Position numbers and translations under genes: made by a program
Source of the DNA: a virus
Length of the DNA: 42,381 nucleotides
Direction: 5' to 3' (one strand)
IMG/VR virus record: IMGVR_UViG_3300036980_001261
Span: 1 to 42,381 of that record
Shown: positions 16,039-25,158 of the stretch, in pieces
Position numbering within the stretch: the first letter of the stretch is position 1
Layout: each line of letters starts with the position of its first letter
Notes under the pieces: generated by a model
Seen by the model: the letters and a program-made list of their open reading frames with translations, nothing else
Database searches by the model: none
What the model was told of the DNA's origin: nothing

Positions 16039-18366
16039 TTACCCCTGGCCCTTGGTCCTCATCCGGGGAAGGATTTCCAGGTGGCTCAACTGCTCGAAAT
16101 CGGTGATTTCAATAACCAGAAGCCGGTCCAGAATCTCATAGCCTACCGAGAAGCGGCCCCGGTCCAGCGCATAGAAACCTTCCTGCCCCTTGGTGGGACA
16201 AAAGACTCGGGCTGCGGCGTCCGGCCCACAATCCCCCGGGTAGATGGCCCTCACCCCCTTAAGATTGTCCACTCCAAAATTGGTTGGCCCCAGGCGCACG
16301 CCCGGGCGTATCTTCTGGCCGGCGTCGTCGGCCCCCTCCAGGACGTATATGCCATCGCTCCGGGCTGCCAAGACTTGTCCGTTGCGCTCTGCGTAGGAAT
16401 TAAAGTTGAACCCGCTATAAATCGATGGCTGAAAGCCCTGGCCGGTCAGGGTGTAGGTCTCATAGAGCTCGATGTCCTCGACGATGGAGCCCTCGATGAA
16501 GACCCCGCCCAAGAGGTCGAACTCGGTTACCGGTGGCTGCCAGAAGCCGAAGGTGCAGTCACCTCCCACCTGGGCGCCGCCACGGCGGGATGAGAATTCG
16601 TAAGCCGGGGCTTCCGGGATGTCAAACTCCAGGTTGCCGCCCACATAGACGGTGCCCCTGGCGGTGAACTCGTAATAAACCTCGTCGGTGTCAGGGTCTA
16701 CGAACTCGAAGGGGGGATACCGATACCCGCCCACCACGGCGCCGCCCTGCAAGTTTACGGTGGTCACCAGGACGGAGGGGTCGACGGAGGTATGCGTCGG
16801 GGTGCCGCCGATAACCACCCCGCCCTCCGTGGTGATTTCGGTAATCAGCCTGGTGGAAGGGGTGATAAAGATGGGCTCCAACCCACCCTGCACCAGGGCC
16901 CCGCCCTTGGTCGCAAAGGTGGTAATCCAGGGCTCCGGGACCTGGATATTAAAACTGCCGTCGACCTTGACCCCGCCCATGGTGGTATAATCGTCGACGT
17001 CCGGGTCCACCACGGCAAAGGTGCAGGCGCCGGCAAGCTCTGCTCCTCCCGCAGCCTCCCAAGAGTATTCGGCGTAGAGCTCGAATTTTGGTGCCAAATT
17101 GTTCAGGGTAATAAATATGCCATCGGTGTCTATGCACCAGAAAGGCGGCGGGTCGCCCAGGTCGGTAAAATCCACCAAGCCGTAGCCGCTCGGGATGTCC
17201 CACCCGGGAACGGGTTGGCTATAGACGCCCATTGGAGTTATGCTTATCTCAACCCCGGGGCTGTCGTAGAATCGGTCAGGGCAGAAGATGTCTGCCTGGG
17301 GCGTAATACTAAGGGGAACGCCGCTGCTCCTGTAATAATACCCTTGGGCGGTGGCCGAGTCGGGGAGCACCGAGAGGATAATGCCGTTGCTGTGATATTC
17401 AAACTGCCCCGGAGCTTGGTAGTAGGCAAGCCCAGGTCCAAAAGTAATGGCGATGGGGGCTGAACCTGCGTATTCCCATACCGGGTCGCAGGTTCCTTGG
17501 GGGGTGATGGAGAGAGGGATGGTGCCCGAGTAAAGATGGGTATTTGGGTCGGTGGGCATCCACTCGACCTCAGCAATAACCTGAGAAATCTTTACTTTAC
17601 TTTCTTCTTGGTATTCTACATAAGCATGAACTGCCAGAACATCGAGTTTGTTTTCTGCGCTATAAGTGCCAGAGCGCAGCTTGACCGCTTCAATTTCATT
17701 GACCATGCGGTTGAGCACGACAACTTCATCAATGACACCATTAAAGAAATTACTTGCAGCCGTTCCCTTTTCGCAACCGATTGCAAAATCTGCGTTGACT
17801 ACACGCAAGACATTGGTCATGGCTGTCACATAAGAATACAGAACCCCGGCAGTGTTGTCGTATATCCAAACGTATAGGAGTTTGTTTACCCCATCTATGG
17901 ATACTGTAGCGTGATACTTTCTGCCAGCAGTAAGGGTGAGGTAGTCGTAAGGATTATAAGTTTGTCCACTGGTAAAGGCGCACGCAACCCTAAACTTGCT
18001 GTTGGTAAGTAATATTGATAAACTGATATTGGAGCCTGTGTAATCCCACTTAGTAACCAGACCCATGTAAACCCCGGAGCCGGGCAGGGTTGCAGGCCTG
18101 AACCAGAAGGCGATGGTGCCAATCTTGGTAGTGTCGCCGCTCTTTAGTGGGAACCCGGAAACGAGGCTGCCGTCAACGATACTAAGGTATTGGGAACTCG
18201 CAGACGCCAGGGCAGCCGCACACGAACCCTCCATGTGGTTCGTGGTCTCTTCGGTGGCCCCATTGTTGGTGAGCGTGTTGGTGCTCTTTGAGTCGGTGGT
18301 GAGTCCACCGGCCTCGAACCGCCATAGAGCTTTACAACTGCCGTCACCTGAGAAATCGTTAGCCAT
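16039..18366 (-). CDS. multi-repeat tail protein with N-terminal LamG
   Basis: A 775-residue protein. Residues 1-~235 are a LamG-like domain. Residues ~279-380 contain five copies of a Y.S.G..LSITP-type motif. Residues ~440-625 contain eight copies of a GG..V.GG..F motif every 24-29 residues. The C-terminal ~130 residues are a blade-like domain (AERNGQVLAARSDGIYVLEG). The repeats suggest an elongated fibre-like or stalk structure on the tail. The A+T-richer composition covers mainly the LamG part. Confidence 0.6.
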   Translation of the reverse strand: MANDFSGDGSCKALWRFEAGGLTTDSKSTNTLTNNGATEETTNHMEGSCAAALASASSQYLSIVDGSLVSGFPLKSGDTTKIGTIAFWFRPATLPGSGVYMGLVTKWDYTGSNISLSILLTNSKFRVACAFTSGQTYNPYDYLTLTAGRKYHATVSIDGVNKLLYVWIYDNTAGVLYSYVTAMTNVLRVVNADFAIGCEKGTAASNFFNGVIDEVVVLNRMVNEIEAVKLRSGTYSAENKLDVLAVHAYVEYQEESKVKISQVIAEVEWMPTDPNTHLYSGTIPLSITPQGTCDPVWEYAGSAPIAITFGPGLAYYQAPGQFEYHSNGIILSVLPDSATAQGYYYRSSGVPLSITPQADIFCPDRFYDSPGVEISITPMGVYSQPVPGWDIPSGYGLVDFTDLGDPPPFWCIDTDGIFITLNNLAPKFELYAEYSWEAAGGAELAGACTFAVVDPDVDDYTTMGGVKVDGSFNIQVPEPWITTFATKGGALVQGGLEPIFITPSTRLITEITTEGGVVIGGTPTHTSVDPSVLVTTVNLQGGAVVGGYRYPPFEFVDPDTDEVYYEFTARGTVYVGGNLEFDIPEAPAYEFSSRRGGAQVGGDCTFGFWQPPVTEFDLLGGVFIEGSIVEDIELYETYTLTGQGFQPSIYSGFNFNSYAERNGQVLAARSDGIYVLEGADDAGQKIRPGVRLGPTNFGVDNLKGVRAIYPGDCGPDAAARVFCPTKGQEGFYALDRGRFSVGYEILDRLLVIEITDFEQLSHLEILPRMRTKGQG

Positions 18367-18375
18367 GCCTTCCCC

Positions 18376-20091
18376 TTATGTCGTCAGCTTGACGCCAAAC
18401 TCGGCAGCTTCCAGTTCGTCTTTTGTCCACGGGACACCTGTTGCGGGGCTTATCTCCCAGAGTTTAGGATTAGACTCTGGCCTCAACCACCCCGGCGCTT
18501 GTATGGCAGAACCGAGATAATTCGTCGAGCCGATTCTTACGACCGGCGTAACAGCTTTAACCGAGGGAGCGCCGGTCAGAAAGTTCCGCACGCAGAGCGA
18601 AACGCCCTTGATGGCCTCTACCGACCCAACAAGGTTGGACATCTGAAAGGTATGGATGTCGCCATCGGCACCCCCCTTCAAATTAACAACATCAGATGGG
18701 GGGGCACTCTTAACACAATCGAACGGGTCGTAAGCTGTTTTATTTTGGCGAATAAGGTCGAGCACTTGGTCGGACAAGAGGCCGGGGTAGAGCCGCATAT
18801 TGTCCAGCCAGCCATCAAAAGGGGTAGCTCCTGCATTTCTGGCCCCGATATAGATGTCGGCGGTGCAAATCCGGAGTTCATTTGTTCCTGGGTCGTTGAC
18901 GTAAGTTGCCCAAGTACCGGCATCGTAATCGTAAATCCTTGCCGTCTGGTAAGGACTATTCAATGTCCCATCTATCTTCAAGGCAACGAAATACCATTTA
19001 TCCACCGTCAACGTAACAGGGTCCCAGGTGTAATACCCGTTGAACGAGTATCCATACAAGACCCGTAGTGCAGTCCCATAAGTGCAAACCTCCCACCCAC
19101 AATTACTGCCAACAACGTGCTTGGCAAAGATGCCAAAGTATGTGGAAGCCGTCAAGATATGGGGCTTCATCCAGAAGCAGAGAGTGAAAACCCGGCTGGT
19201 CTCGCCCGATTTGAGAGGGAACCCGGACGGCAGGGCCGAATCGATAACCTTTCCATACTGCGTGCTGGCTTTTACCAGCCTGATACTGGAAGACCCTTGT
19301 TGCTTATCCCCGGTGTCGGCGGCAGGGGAGCCGTAGAGAGTCAACCCGGCATTTCCCTTTTCATCCGTAGCTAAGGCCCCAGACTCGAAGAGCCACCGGG
19401 CCTTGTCATTACTCTCATTTTCTGGAGTGGAGACCTCCAAGTCGCTTTCCGCACCAGCACCCGTGGGGACCAACGCCGCCACTTTATGCGCCATCTCGCC
19501 TGTGCCCACAATCCAGTTGGCATCGTCAACAATAACATCGTCATAATAGAACGAAGCATTTGAATACGCCTGACCACGACAATTTGACAAACCCAAAGAC
19601 CTAATGTTATTTTTCCCGGATGAGATTCCGGTATAATCAATAACAATAGTGCCGTTAAGTTTAACTACCAACCTGCCGTCCGAACTGGTAGAAGGCTTAA
19701 AATAAACCTCAAGTCTATAGGTGGTATTTATTGCAACCGCATTTGGTGTTGAATTTGCAAAAGACGTCCCGGCATAAGTTGGAGCAGCTTGAATATACCA
19801 GTTTGTTGTATCTAACCACATAAACACAGATTCAGCCTCATCGCTGGAATAAAAATAAAGAATTGGTGGTCCGTATGCTGGACTACTTTCTCTCCGTATC
19901 AGCATACTTACATAAATCTCACTCAAGTTGCTTGCAAACTCTTTGACACAATACGGGTACTCGGAACCCCTCAAATCGTAACAGTAATTCCCTGTCATCC
20001 CTGACCGTGGCGGCACCACAGCCGCACCTCTCGACCACGACCAAGCAGACATATCGCCTGTTTCTGCTCCAGTAATAAATATGCGTGCCAT
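18376..20091 (-). CDS. double LamG tail surface protein
   Basis: A 571-residue protein. Residues 1-215 (LamG-like) and ~445-571 align with the 341-residue neighbour. Between them, at ~230-440, sits a second LamG-like domain (KARWLFESG, SGFPLKSGETSRVFTLCFWMKP, YFVALKIDG) that resembles the N-terminus of the next gene instead. The base composition is visibly more A+T-rich than the head genes. It is likely a receptor-binding or fibre component assembled by domain exchange. Confidence 0.65.
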   Translation of the reverse strand: MARIFITGAETGDMSAWSWSRGAAVVPPRSGMTGNYCYDLRGSEYPYCVKEFASNLSEIYVSMLIRRESSPAYGPPILYFYSSDEAESVFMWLDTTNWYIQAAPTYAGTSFANSTPNAVAINTTYRLEVYFKPSTSSDGRLVVKLNGTIVIDYTGISSGKNNIRSLGLSNCRGQAYSNASFYYDDVIVDDANWIVGTGEMAHKVAALVPTGAGAESDLEVSTPENESNDKARWLFESGALATDEKGNAGLTLYGSPAADTGDKQQGSSSIRLVKASTQYGKVIDSALPSGFPLKSGETSRVFTLCFWMKPHILTASTYFGIFAKHVVGSNCGWEVCTYGTALRVLYGYSFNGYYTWDPVTLTVDKWYFVALKIDGTLNSPYQTARIYDYDAGTWATYVNDPGTNELRICTADIYIGARNAGATPFDGWLDNMRLYPGLLSDQVLDLIRQNKTAYDPFDCVKSAPPSDVVNLKGGADGDIHTFQMSNLVGSVEAIKGVSLCVRNFLTGAPSVKAVTPVVRIGSTNYLGSAIQAPGWLRPESNPKLWEISPATGVPWTKDELEAAEFGVKLTT

Positions 20092-20105
20092 CTGCGCTTT
20101 CCTCT

Positions 20106-21131
20106 CTACGTGGCCGACTTATAGCCCATTTCCATAGCGTTGACTTCGCTCACTGCCCATGGGTCGGTCGTATTGGGGTTTTCCTCCCAGATAGTTTTGA
20201 TGTCTTTCATATAGATTCCTGCCACTCCACCAGAACCCTCGTAATCGGTGCTTCCAGTTCGCAGCAACGGTGCCACCTGTGTTGGGGTAGGCGTGCCCTC
20301 TTTCACCGGGAAGACATGGACGTTTACCGACTTCACCGCCACCGCTGCCGCAGGCAGAGCCTCGACAGCGAAGCTGTCCACCTGGGCCGCAGAGTTGATA
20401 TGGTTGTAATCGGTGGGGGAAGGAATTTTTTCGTCCACGCACTCCCAATTCGCCCCGGCGCTCGGACTCCACTGATTCGCATTACCAACTCCGTCCGGGG
20501 CCAGGACTGCCATATTACACATCCCAGGCCAGTTGGCGTTGTCCACCACGATGTCGTTGATATACCATCCAACGTAATCGTTCCCGTAGCCCCCCCCTAA
20601 CCAGAGTTCATCGAATGTTGTTTGCGAAGCCGCAACCGTCTGCCCGGTGTAGTCGCAATCAATCCTGCCGTTGATTTTGATAACAAGCCTGCCAGATGTG
20701 GGGTCGGGCTTGTAGTAAACTTCAACATAATAGACACCATCCCAAGCAGCCGGGATAGCACCCCCCCCAAGAAGGGTAGCATCATCCCCTCGATAACCAT
20801 AAAAGCAAGGGAAAGGGGGGCCGGTAGAATAACCATATCTCCGAACAGTCGCCATCGGAGTCGTTCCAACCTGGAAAGCCAGCAGCCGGGAACCGTCCCC
20901 CCAACCTTTGGGCTTAACCCGCATCCCGATATAGATGTCGCTGAGAGTGCCGGACGCAAGCCTCAGACCGCAGCCACCCATCGGCATCTCCAGGCAGTTC
21001 CCGCCCATCTCAGGGACATTCGCCATCTCCGGGGTGCCGGTAAAGATATAACTACTCTCGAACTGTTTTTGCAGCCAAGCAGTACCGCCGCCGTCCCCGC
21101 CCCGTCCTGTCCAGGTGAATATGCGTGCCAT
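20106..21131 (-). CDS. LamG-like tail surface protein, short form
   Basis: A 341-residue protein with GAGAGGG before the ATG. Residues ~1-200 form a LamG/concanavalin-like beta sandwich with RLVIKINGRIDCDYTG and DIVVDNANW motifs. The C-terminal ~110 residues match the C-terminus of the next gene (RTGSTDYEGSG vs RIGSTNYLGSA). A carbohydrate- or surface-binding role is likely for the fold. It lacks the second LamG domain found in the neighbour. Confidence 0.65.
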   Translation of the reverse strand: MARIFTWTGRGGDGGGTAWLQKQFESSYIFTGTPEMANVPEMGGNCLEMPMGGCGLRLASGTLSDIYIGMRVKPKGWGDGSRLLAFQVGTTPMATVRRYGYSTGPPFPCFYGYRGDDATLLGGGAIPAAWDGVYYVEVYYKPDPTSGRLVIKINGRIDCDYTGQTVAASQTTFDELWLGGGYGNDYVGWYINDIVVDNANWPGMCNMAVLAPDGVGNANQWSPSAGANWECVDEKIPSPTDYNHINSAAQVDSFAVEALPAAAVAVKSVNVHVFPVKEGTPTPTQVAPLLRTGSTDYEGSGGVAGIYMKDIKTIWEENPNTTDPWAVSEVNAMEMGYKSAT

Positions 21132-21142
21132 CGGACCCTCTC

Positions 21143-21544
21143 TTAGGCAGCGACCAGCTTGGCCGTCACCTTCACGGAACCTCCGTCCACCACGTTGTAA
21201 GGACCGTCAGAGAACTGTTCAACTGCCAAGAGCTTCCCGGTCCCGTCAACGGTCGTGGCGATGAAATAGCCGTACACGTTGCCCCAGGCAGCGCCGGTCG
21301 CAACAAAGCTCTTTTGGGCTGCCGTAATCTGGTCCCCGCTCAGGGTCCAATCAGCCCCGCAAGCGATGGCGATGCGGGCATACGCACCACCAGACGGCTC
21401 TGTCAAACTGGCGAGATTCGCTCCCTCAGCCGGTTCAGAAGAGTTCGTGTAAAGCCCGATATACAAGTTGGTCGGAGGAGAGGTGCCCTTTTTGAACGCC
21501 ACATCCAACAGCCACGTTTCGCCTTCATCTACCCACTTCGCCAT
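21143..21544 (-). CDS. small virion protein, paralogue B
   Basis: A 133-residue protein with GGGAG before the ATG and clear similarity to its neighbour at 21557 (EGETW, YIGLYTN, TEPSGGAYAR, WGNVYGYFI, GKLLAVEQF, DGGSVKVTAK). It may form a hetero- or homo-oligomeric tail element with it. No function is known. Confidence 0.65.
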   Translation of the reverse strand: MAKWVDEGETWLLDVAFKKGTSPPTNLYIGLYTNSSEPAEGANLASLTEPSGGAYARIAIACGADWTLSGDQITAAQKSFVATGAAWGNVYGYFIATTVDGTGKLLAVEQFSDGPYNVVDGGSVKVTAKLVAA

Positions 21545-21556
21545 GGTCGTTCTCCC

Positions 21557-21964
21557 TTAAGCACAAGATATTTTTGGTACAACCTTAATTCCTTTGCCAT
21601 CGAGCACATTAAAAGCAGAGCCCAGGTGTTCAAGGGCCATGAGCTTCCCCCCGGTGCCGGTTAATGTGGTAGTGATAAAATAACCATAAATGTTGCCCCA
21701 ATCACCGCCTTGGGCCAGGAAGGTTTGTTCGGCATAGGTGGCTATGTCGCCGGCAATCGTCCAATTCGCCACCCCCCGGGATAATACCTTGCGGGCATAA
21801 CCGAACCCTGATGGCTCGGTCATGTCGGCTACCACAGCGGTTTCCCCAGGCGAAACTGTGTTTTTGTAGAGGCCCAGGTAATAAGCACCGTCCACCGGCT
21901 GGTCTCCAAAGAGAATGCCGAGCACCCTGGTTTCGCCCTCGTTGCACCAAAACGGAGTTCCCAT
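21557..21964 (-). CDS. small virion protein, paralogue A
   Basis: A 135-residue protein with AGGAGAG before the ATG. It shares a pattern with the next gene: a W..EGET start, YLGLYKN, a TEPSG.GYAR segment, WGNIYGYFI, then GKLMALEH and a C-terminal DGKGIKVVPK strand. This is a compact beta domain common in phage tail and fibre regions. Tandem duplication with divergence is the simplest explanation. Confidence 0.65.
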   Translation of the reverse strand: MGTPFWCNEGETRVLGILFGDQPVDGAYYLGLYKNTVSPGETAVVADMTEPSGFGYARKVLSRGVANWTIAGDIATYAEQTFLAQGGDWGNIYGYFITTTLTGTGGKLMALEHLGSAFNVLDGKGIKVVPKISCA

Positions 21965-21973
21965 GCTTCTCTC

Positions 21974-23413
21974 CTATATGTCTATACAATGGTCCCGAAT
22001 CCATTGACGCATTTCAGCGTTGGTCATAGCCGGATACCAGGCCTTCAACAGGGCGGCGCCGGCAGCTACGTGCGGGCAAGCGGCGCTGGTGCCGGATGCG
22101 CACATATATTTGTCGCCCGAACCTGGTATAACGTAGTCTTTATATGTGAAGCCTGCCCAGGCTCCAGTGATGTAACGCCCGGGTGCCGAGACCTCCGACT
22201 CTGGACCCCTGGATGAAAATGAGGCGATGTTGTTGTTGAAATCTGACGCTGCTACAGCCATGCAACTCGCATATTTGGCAGGATAGTTGACCGTATTATC
22301 GCCCGGGCCGGAGTTGCCGGCAGCGGTCACTACCAAGAGTCCCGCATACCAAGCGGCGTTACAAGCTGTTTCGAGTGCCGCTGCACCACCAGACCCTCCA
22401 AGGGATAGCGAGAGAATATCCATCCCGTTTGTCCTGCCCCAATCAATCCCTGCAGCGACGTTTGCCATGGACCCGGACCCCTTGGAGTCAAGAACCTTGC
22501 AGGCATATAATTCTATTCCAGGGGCCACGCCCCGGTAATACCCTACCAGGCCGTTATGCTGCCCAGCCACGATGGAAGCGCAATAAGTCCCGTGGTCGTG
22601 GTCATCGGCGGGGTTAGGGCCTCCGGACACAAAATTGTAGCCGCCCTTATAAACGCAAACGCCATCTTTCCAAAAGGTCTGGTGAGCTGGCTTGATACCG
22701 GTATCGATAACGCATACCTTTATGGCCCGCCCGGTCGTTGACCTCCCAAAATTCCCCAGGCCCCATGCGACGTGAGGATTAATCCTGGTGACGCCCCAAT
22801 CGGTATTGACGCCCGCAGGGTCGTATGCTGGGATATTGTTGGCAAGAATACGGGCCATGGGGGGGACCTCTACCCGCTCCACCAAGTCGCTCTTGATGAT
22901 TTCGGCGAGAGCGTCGTCTTCAAGGTCAACAACAAACATTCGATTGTCAAAGCCGAAGGTCCATTTCCTCTTACTGCCATAGTCTTTGGCGAGGTTGGAA
23001 GACATGACCATGAGGTCCCGGGGAAGCCCAATAATGGGGGCCGGCAGCTTAAGGTAGACGATGGCAGTATGCCGCTGCTTTATCTCGTCAACAAACCCGG
23101 TGTCGCACTGGTAGGACACCTTAAGCTCGTCGGCCAATTCCCAGGCGGCGGTAAGGGTTGGCCTTCGGGGGCTGCTCTTGACGGTGCCCTGGCCCTTCTT
23201 CAAGGCGTCCACGACACGCCGGAGCTTTTCAAAGACTTCCGGCTTTTGAGCCTGGAGGTCTGCAACCATGGCGTGCCAGTTCTTTAGGGGCAAATTGCGC
23301 ACCATAAGCTCGAAAAGCCCCGGGTCTGTCTCCCGAACGGCCCGCAAGATTTCCTGGTAGTTGACCGCACCTGCGTCTAAGGCATCATCGTCTTCAAAAA
23401 ACATCGCAATCAC
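21974..23413 (-). CDS. subtilisin-like serine protease (S8)
   Basis: A 479-residue protein with a complete catalytic set: Asp237 (VIDTG), His274 (HGTYCASIVAG), oxyanion Asn367 (AAGNSGPGDN) and Ser443 (GTSAACPHVAAG). Residues 1-~200 have no signal peptide. They form a helical start and a beta-rich part (RHTAIVYLKLPAP...NRMFVVDLEDDALAEI) that may act as an inhibitor/propeptide domain. The start is GTG 23413 (GTGA-coupled), or ATG 23404. The gene lies among tail-surface genes, so the enzyme may be carried on the virion to cut host surface proteins or to mature tail proteins. It is not a typical head-maturation protease. Confidence 0.9.
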   Translation of the reverse strand: MIAMFFEDDDALDAGAVNYQEILRAVRETDPGLFELMVRNLPLKNWHAMVADLQAQKPEVFEKLRRVVDALKKGQGTVKSSPRRPTLTAAWELADELKVSYQCDTGFVDEIKQRHTAIVYLKLPAPIIGLPRDLMVMSSNLAKDYGSKRKWTFGFDNRMFVVDLEDDALAEIIKSDLVERVEVPPMARILANNIPAYDPAGVNTDWGVTRINPHVAWGLGNFGRSTTGRAIKVCVIDTGIKPAHQTFWKDGVCVYKGGYNFVSGGPNPADDHDHGTYCASIVAGQHNGLVGYYRGVAPGIELYACKVLDSKGSGSMANVAAGIDWGRTNGMDILSLSLGGSGGAAALETACNAAWYAGLLVVTAAGNSGPGDNTVNYPAKYASCMAVAASDFNNNIASFSSRGPESEVSAPGRYITGAWAGFTYKDYVIPGSGDKYMCASGTSAACPHVAAGAALLKAWYPAMTNAEMRQWIRDHCIDI

Positions 23414-24459
23414 CCATTCGGCGTGTTAGGGGTGTTAGGGTCCGTGGCTTCCCGGTCCCAATCGTAGGTCCAAAATTCAGAGAGAATCCACTTGGGGGAT
23501 TCCCCGGCCCCGGTCAGCCTAAACCGGTTCAGCAAAAGGTTTGAGAACCCGACCTGCGGTGTGGTCCCAACGTAAGGATAACCCATCATAAGGTCCATGC
23601 TGAGCTGTTGAAAATTACCCCCCCCGGTCCCGTAACGCTCTTCTTTTAGTCTGGCGTTTTCCATCCAGAGTTCATGTCGTTCCGGGGTCCAAATGGCGGC
23701 ATCTACACTCAAAGTTCCGGTGATGGGAGCCGGCATCCCGATGGCATAAACCTTGAAGATGTACGCCACGGGGCCTACCACCAGCATCCAATCCCCCAGG
23801 TAATAGACCATCGTCCCGTACTGCTGTTCCCTCATTCCGAAGATATGCCGGGCCCGGTGGGGAAATTGAGCAACCCCCCCGTCCGGCTCTATCGGAAGCT
23901 GGTCCTTGTCGACAAACTCTCGGGGGCCGCTGGTCTGGTAAGTGATATTGTGCCAATCCGTGTTGAACATGAACCAGTTCAAAAAGTCTTCTGTTATCGG
24001 AATTTTGGGCGGGACGTAGGGAGCTCGCCCGGTCCCGATGCTTCGGTGCCACTGGAGTCGCATGAGGTCTACGCATTGTCGTGGGGCCTTCGGGTCCCCA
24101 TAAACGGGGGGCGTATTGTGGCCGATGACCGCATAAGGCTTGTCCTCATCCATCATCACCTTGACCTTTTGCCCAGCCCGGAACGCCCAGGCCGCTCGCT
24201 TTAAGGCCTTGTTGGACTTCAACGTGGCTACGGAGCCGTCATAAAACCCCTTGCGACAGTGGTAGAAGATGGGGACTCCCTTTCTGTCCCCCCCGTCGAT
24301 TTCCACGGTGCAAGTATCATCGAGGGTGATAGGCTCCTTTTTGGAGACCCCAAAGTCTTTGATAATCCCCTCTTTGTAATGGACCTTATAGACGTCCCCG
24401 AAGTTCTCGTGGTCCTGGCGATGCTCAGTGGCATCTATGCTCGGGATACCAAGTGCCAT
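23410..24459 (-). CDS. hypothetical virion protein
   Basis: A 349-residue protein starting right after the previous TAA (TAAATG) with a weak SD. It is Trp/Tyr/Met-rich and mixed alpha-beta, with a Pro/Asn-rich end. No catalytic motif is seen. Its stop overlaps the GTG start of the subtilase gene (GTGA), so the two are probably made in linked amounts. It could be a carrier or partner of the protease in the particle; this is inference. Confidence 0.6.
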   Translation of the reverse strand: MALGIPSIDATEHRQDHENFGDVYKVHYKEGIIKDFGVSKKEPITLDDTCTVEIDGGDRKGVPIFYHCRKGFYDGSVATLKSNKALKRAAWAFRAGQKVKVMMDEDKPYAVIGHNTPPVYGDPKAPRQCVDLMRLQWHRSIGTGRAPYVPPKIPITEDFLNWFMFNTDWHNITYQTSGPREFVDKDQLPIEPDGGVAQFPHRARHIFGMREQQYGTMVYYLGDWMLVVGPVAYIFKVYAIGMPAPITGTLSVDAAIWTPERHELWMENARLKEERYGTGGGNFQQLSMDLMMGYPYVGTTPQVGFSNLLLNRFRLTGAGESPKWILSEFWTYDWDREATDPNTPNTPNG

Positions 24460-25158
24460 TTAAGCGGTGCTCAGGGTCCACTTAAGGGTGACCCGGATTT
24501 TCTGCCCGGCAGTGTCGATGAGCTTCGGGTCGGGCAGCTCTTCCAGGAAGACCAGCTTCTTGTGGGCGTCGCCGGCGAATATGGTGCCGGTGTCGCTCGT
24601 GGCCCACTTCACCCCGCCGACCCTGAGCTCTTCGTTGTTCTGGAAGGTGCCGGTTTTGGTTTTGATGAAGAGCAGCCCGGCTGCGTCGTCGCCTGCCCAG
24701 GACCCGGAGGTGAGCAACACTCCGGTCACGATGCCGGTGGCGGCGCTGGTAAAGCCGGTGATGGTATCCCCGACCTTGATGGGGCCTTCACTCTGGCCGG
24801 CATCGAACGGCACCACCCAGATGAAGGCGAAGACCCCCTGGACAGTGTTGACGTCGGCCACGTCTGCCGCCGCAAATTCCCATTCCAGGTAGGTGTTGTG
24901 GTAGGCTCCCTCGGCTTTGCCGGAGCTGTTGAGACTCAGATACCACTTGTTGGCAGCCAGAGCCGCCGCAAAGTCCATGGTCAGAGCCTTCTGGACGTAG
25001 GACCGGCCCCCGCCCACGGGCATTTCCTGCACCAGGAGCATACTCAGGGAGCCGTCCATGGACAGCGCATTTTTGTAGAGCCCCAGGTTCCACTGCTCGA
25101 CCAGCAGGATGGCCCTCATCATATCGAGTTCTGATTCGTTCGGCAGATAAATGCTCAT
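24460..25158 (-). CDS. virion protein, paralogue with inserted domain
   Basis: A 232-residue protein, ATGA-coupled to the previous gene and behind AAGGAG. The ends (WNLGLYKNAL near residue 25; KLVFLEEL ... QKIRVTLKWTLS at the C-terminus) match the two smaller proteins at 21557 and 21143. The middle (~130-190) holds an extra GDTITGFTSAATGIVTGV-type beta module known from many phage structural proteins. It is a probable tail or fibre component. Confidence 0.6.
   Translation of the reverse strand: MSIYLPNESELDMMRAILLVEQWNLGLYKNALSMDGSLSMLLVQEMPVGGGRSYVQKALTMDFAAALAANKWYLSLNSSGKAEGAYHNTYLEWEFAAADVADVNTVQGVFAFIWVVPFDAGQSEGPIKVGDTITGFTSAATGIVTGVLLTSGSWAGDDAAGLLFIKTKTGTFQNNEELRVGGVKWATSDTGTIFAGDAHKKLVFLEELPDPKLIDTAGQKIRVTLKWTLSTA

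Noticed and set aside
24259-25134. 291-codon plus-strand frame
   Set aside because: Antisense to two well-supported minus-strand genes; no SD and no family resemblance.
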